64,000 nt of DNA from Nevskia ramosa DSM 11499 (GTDB lineage Bacteria; Pseudomonadota; Gammaproteobacteria; Nevskiales; Nevskiaceae). The translations under genes were made by a program, and so were the position numbers. The stretch's first letter is position 1; every line of letters begins with the position of its first letter. A model generated the notes under the pieces. It had not been told where the DNA came from and searched no databases. It was given only the letters and a program-made list of their open reading frames with translations. Of this stretch, positions 63,098-64,000 are shown one piece after another. The stretch lies in the NCBI RefSeq assembly GCF_000420645.1, contig NZ_ATVI01000005.1, forward strand, positions 1,100,357 through 1,164,356, given 5' to 3'.

Positions 63098-63724
63098 ATG
63101 ACAAGAATGATAACAGAGGCCTCCCCGACGACTGCTTGGCCGGCTCCTGCAGCCTGGTTGCCGTATCTGCTGCTGTCGGTGATGTCCGGCCTGCTGATGC
63201 TCGGTGGCGAGCCGGTGATCGAAGCGCTCCGTTACGACCGTGTCGCCGTCGGCGCCGGCGAGTGGTGGCGGCTGTTCAGCGGCAACCTTGTTCACCTTGG
63301 CTGGTGGCACTGGTTTTTCAATGTGCTGAGCTTCGCGCTGCTGGTCTTTTTGTGCCCGGAACGCAACCGGCCGGGCGAGTGGCTGCTGCGCATCCTGGTG
63401 ATCGGCACTGGCGTCTGTTTCGGGCTACATCTGTTCACTCCAAATCTGGAAAATTACGTGGGCCTGTCGGGACTTGCGTACGGATTGCTGGTTTTCGGCT
63501 TCATCCGGCAGATCGTTATAGGTGATCGTTTCGCAGTGGCTTGTCTGGGCTTCGTTGCGGCGCGTATCGTGTGGGAAATGGTGATCGGCGCGCCGAAGTC
63601 AGAAGAGACTTTGATCGGCGGCTCGGTCGTCGCCGAATCGCATCTGTACGGGGTGGTTGCAGCCGTGATCTATGGCCTGGCAACCGGGGCCTTCCGTCGG
63701 CCCGCGCGTCCGGCAACGGCCTGA
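63098..63724 (+). CDS. rrtA: Rhombosortase-like intramembrane serine protease
   Basis: This 208-aa membrane protein has about six hydrophobic segments and rhomboid signatures: LVHLGWWHWFFNVLSFALLV in the first helix pair, the Ser motif YVGLSGLAYGLLVFGF and the His in ESHLYGVVAAVIYGL. The small size and this motif order match rhombosortases, which process GlyGly-CTERM proteins that leave by type II secretion. It diverges from gspG, which fits. ATG 63098 has GGA 8 nt upstream; ATG 63107 is possible. No GlyGly-CTERM substrate was seen in this window. Confidence 0.83.
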   Translation: MTRMITEASPTTAWPAPAAWLPYLLLSVMSGLLMLGGEPVIEALRYDRVAVGAGEWWRLFSGNLVHLGWWHWFFNVLSFALLVFLCPERNRPGEWLLRILVIGTGVCFGLHLFTPNLENYVGLSGLAYGLLVFGFIRQIVIGDRFAVACLGFVAARIVWEMVIGAPKSEETLIGGSVVAESHLYGVVAAVIYGLATGAFRRPARPATA

Positions 63725-63778
63725 CCATTCGCTGCAGACCAGAACGATCCCAGAAGCGTCAGATACCTCAGGACAAGA

Positions 63779-64000
63779 ATGAAATACGCGTTGCTGTTTC
63801 CCGGCCAGGGCTCCCAGGAAGTCGGGATGCTCGGCACTCTCGCCGCGGCTCACCCGATCATCGATGCCACTTTTGCGGAAGCGTCCGACACGCTCGGTTA
63901 CGACCTGGCCGCGCTGATCAAGAACGGCCCGGCCGAAGAATTGAACCGCACCCAGCGCACCCAGCCGGCGCTGCTAGCCGCCAGCGTTGCCGTGGCACGG
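63779..64000 (+). CDS. fabD: Malonyl-CoA:ACP transacylase, N-terminal part
   Basis: The first 74 codons of FabD are present: MKYALLFPGQGSQEVGMLGT, then NRTQRTQPALLAASVAVAR. FPGQGSQ and TQPALLA are the conserved N-terminal blocks; the Ser nucleophile lies past the window. It charges ACP with malonate for fatty-acid elongation. AGGACAAG precedes the ATG. The right window edge truncates the gene. Confidence 0.95.
   Translation, partial: MKYALLFPGQGSQEVGMLGTLAAAHPIIDATFAEASDTLGYDLAALIKNGPAEELNRTQRTQPALLAASVAVAR

Overview
The window is high-GC, densely packed gammaproteobacterial chromosome. The aerobic ubiquinone genes (ygfB-pepP-ubiH-ubiI), a split glycine decarboxylase behind a tandem glycine riboswitch, gspG-N type II secretion genes, acnA next to acnB, and a rhombosortase beside fabD suggest a free-living aerobe of the Nevskiales/Xanthomonadales type. 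That placement is inference from gene content; no rRNA is present. 1-5.9 kb: a translationally coupled operon (almost every junction is an ATGA overlap) encoding a MacB/DevBCA-like tripartite ABC exporter, an outer-membrane factor, an SMR transporter and two paralogous JmjC/cupin-8 oxygenases that share a C-terminal CxCH motif. 5.9-10.5 kb: a three-cytochrome module on the minus strand (Cyc2-like outer-membrane cytochrome-porin, class I cytochrome c, cytochrome b561), divergent from an OmpR/TctE-type two-component system. 10.5-15.4 kb: bioA, a Notum-like secreted esterase, argA, and ygfB with a mirrored pair of leaderless promoters. 15.4-21.1 kb: pepP, two DUF3667 genes, ubiH and a ubiI-like hydroxylase. 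21.1-28.3 kb: glycine riboswitch, gcvT, gcvH, gcvPA, tpx, a lipoprotein, gcvPB, dgkA and a PfkB-family kinase. 28.3-34.4 kb is the accessory region. tRNA-Thr(CGT) is the attachment site of a 3.8-kb element with integrase, HTH excisionase-like gene, Rep_trans (RstA/pII-like) replication protein and an AT-richer cargo gene that resembles abortive-infection/HEPN proteins. A 47-bp direct repeat closes the element. Beyond it lie a second integrase-end scar, a frameshifted BrnT toxin with intact BrnA antitoxin, and a third degenerate att-terminator-integrase scar, so at least three integrations have accumulated at one tRNA. 33.5-39.5 kb: NlpC/P60 hydrolase, two Crp/Fnr-like regulators, then a TlpA-DUF4266-DUF3570-ApbE operon in which the DUF3570 protein carries an SGAT sequence resembling an ApbE flavinylation site. 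39.5-48.5 kb: OmpA-like protein, PQQ-type sugar dehydrogenase, nitronate monooxygenase with PadR regulator, PAP2 phosphatase, a coiled-coil envelope protein, a patatin and a lipase. 48.5-57.2 kb: acnA, acnB, a beta-lactamase-fold hydrolase, mnmA and a Nudix hydrolase. 57.2-64 kb: gspG-H-I-J-K-L-M-N on the minus strand, a divergent rhombosortase, and the start of fabD.
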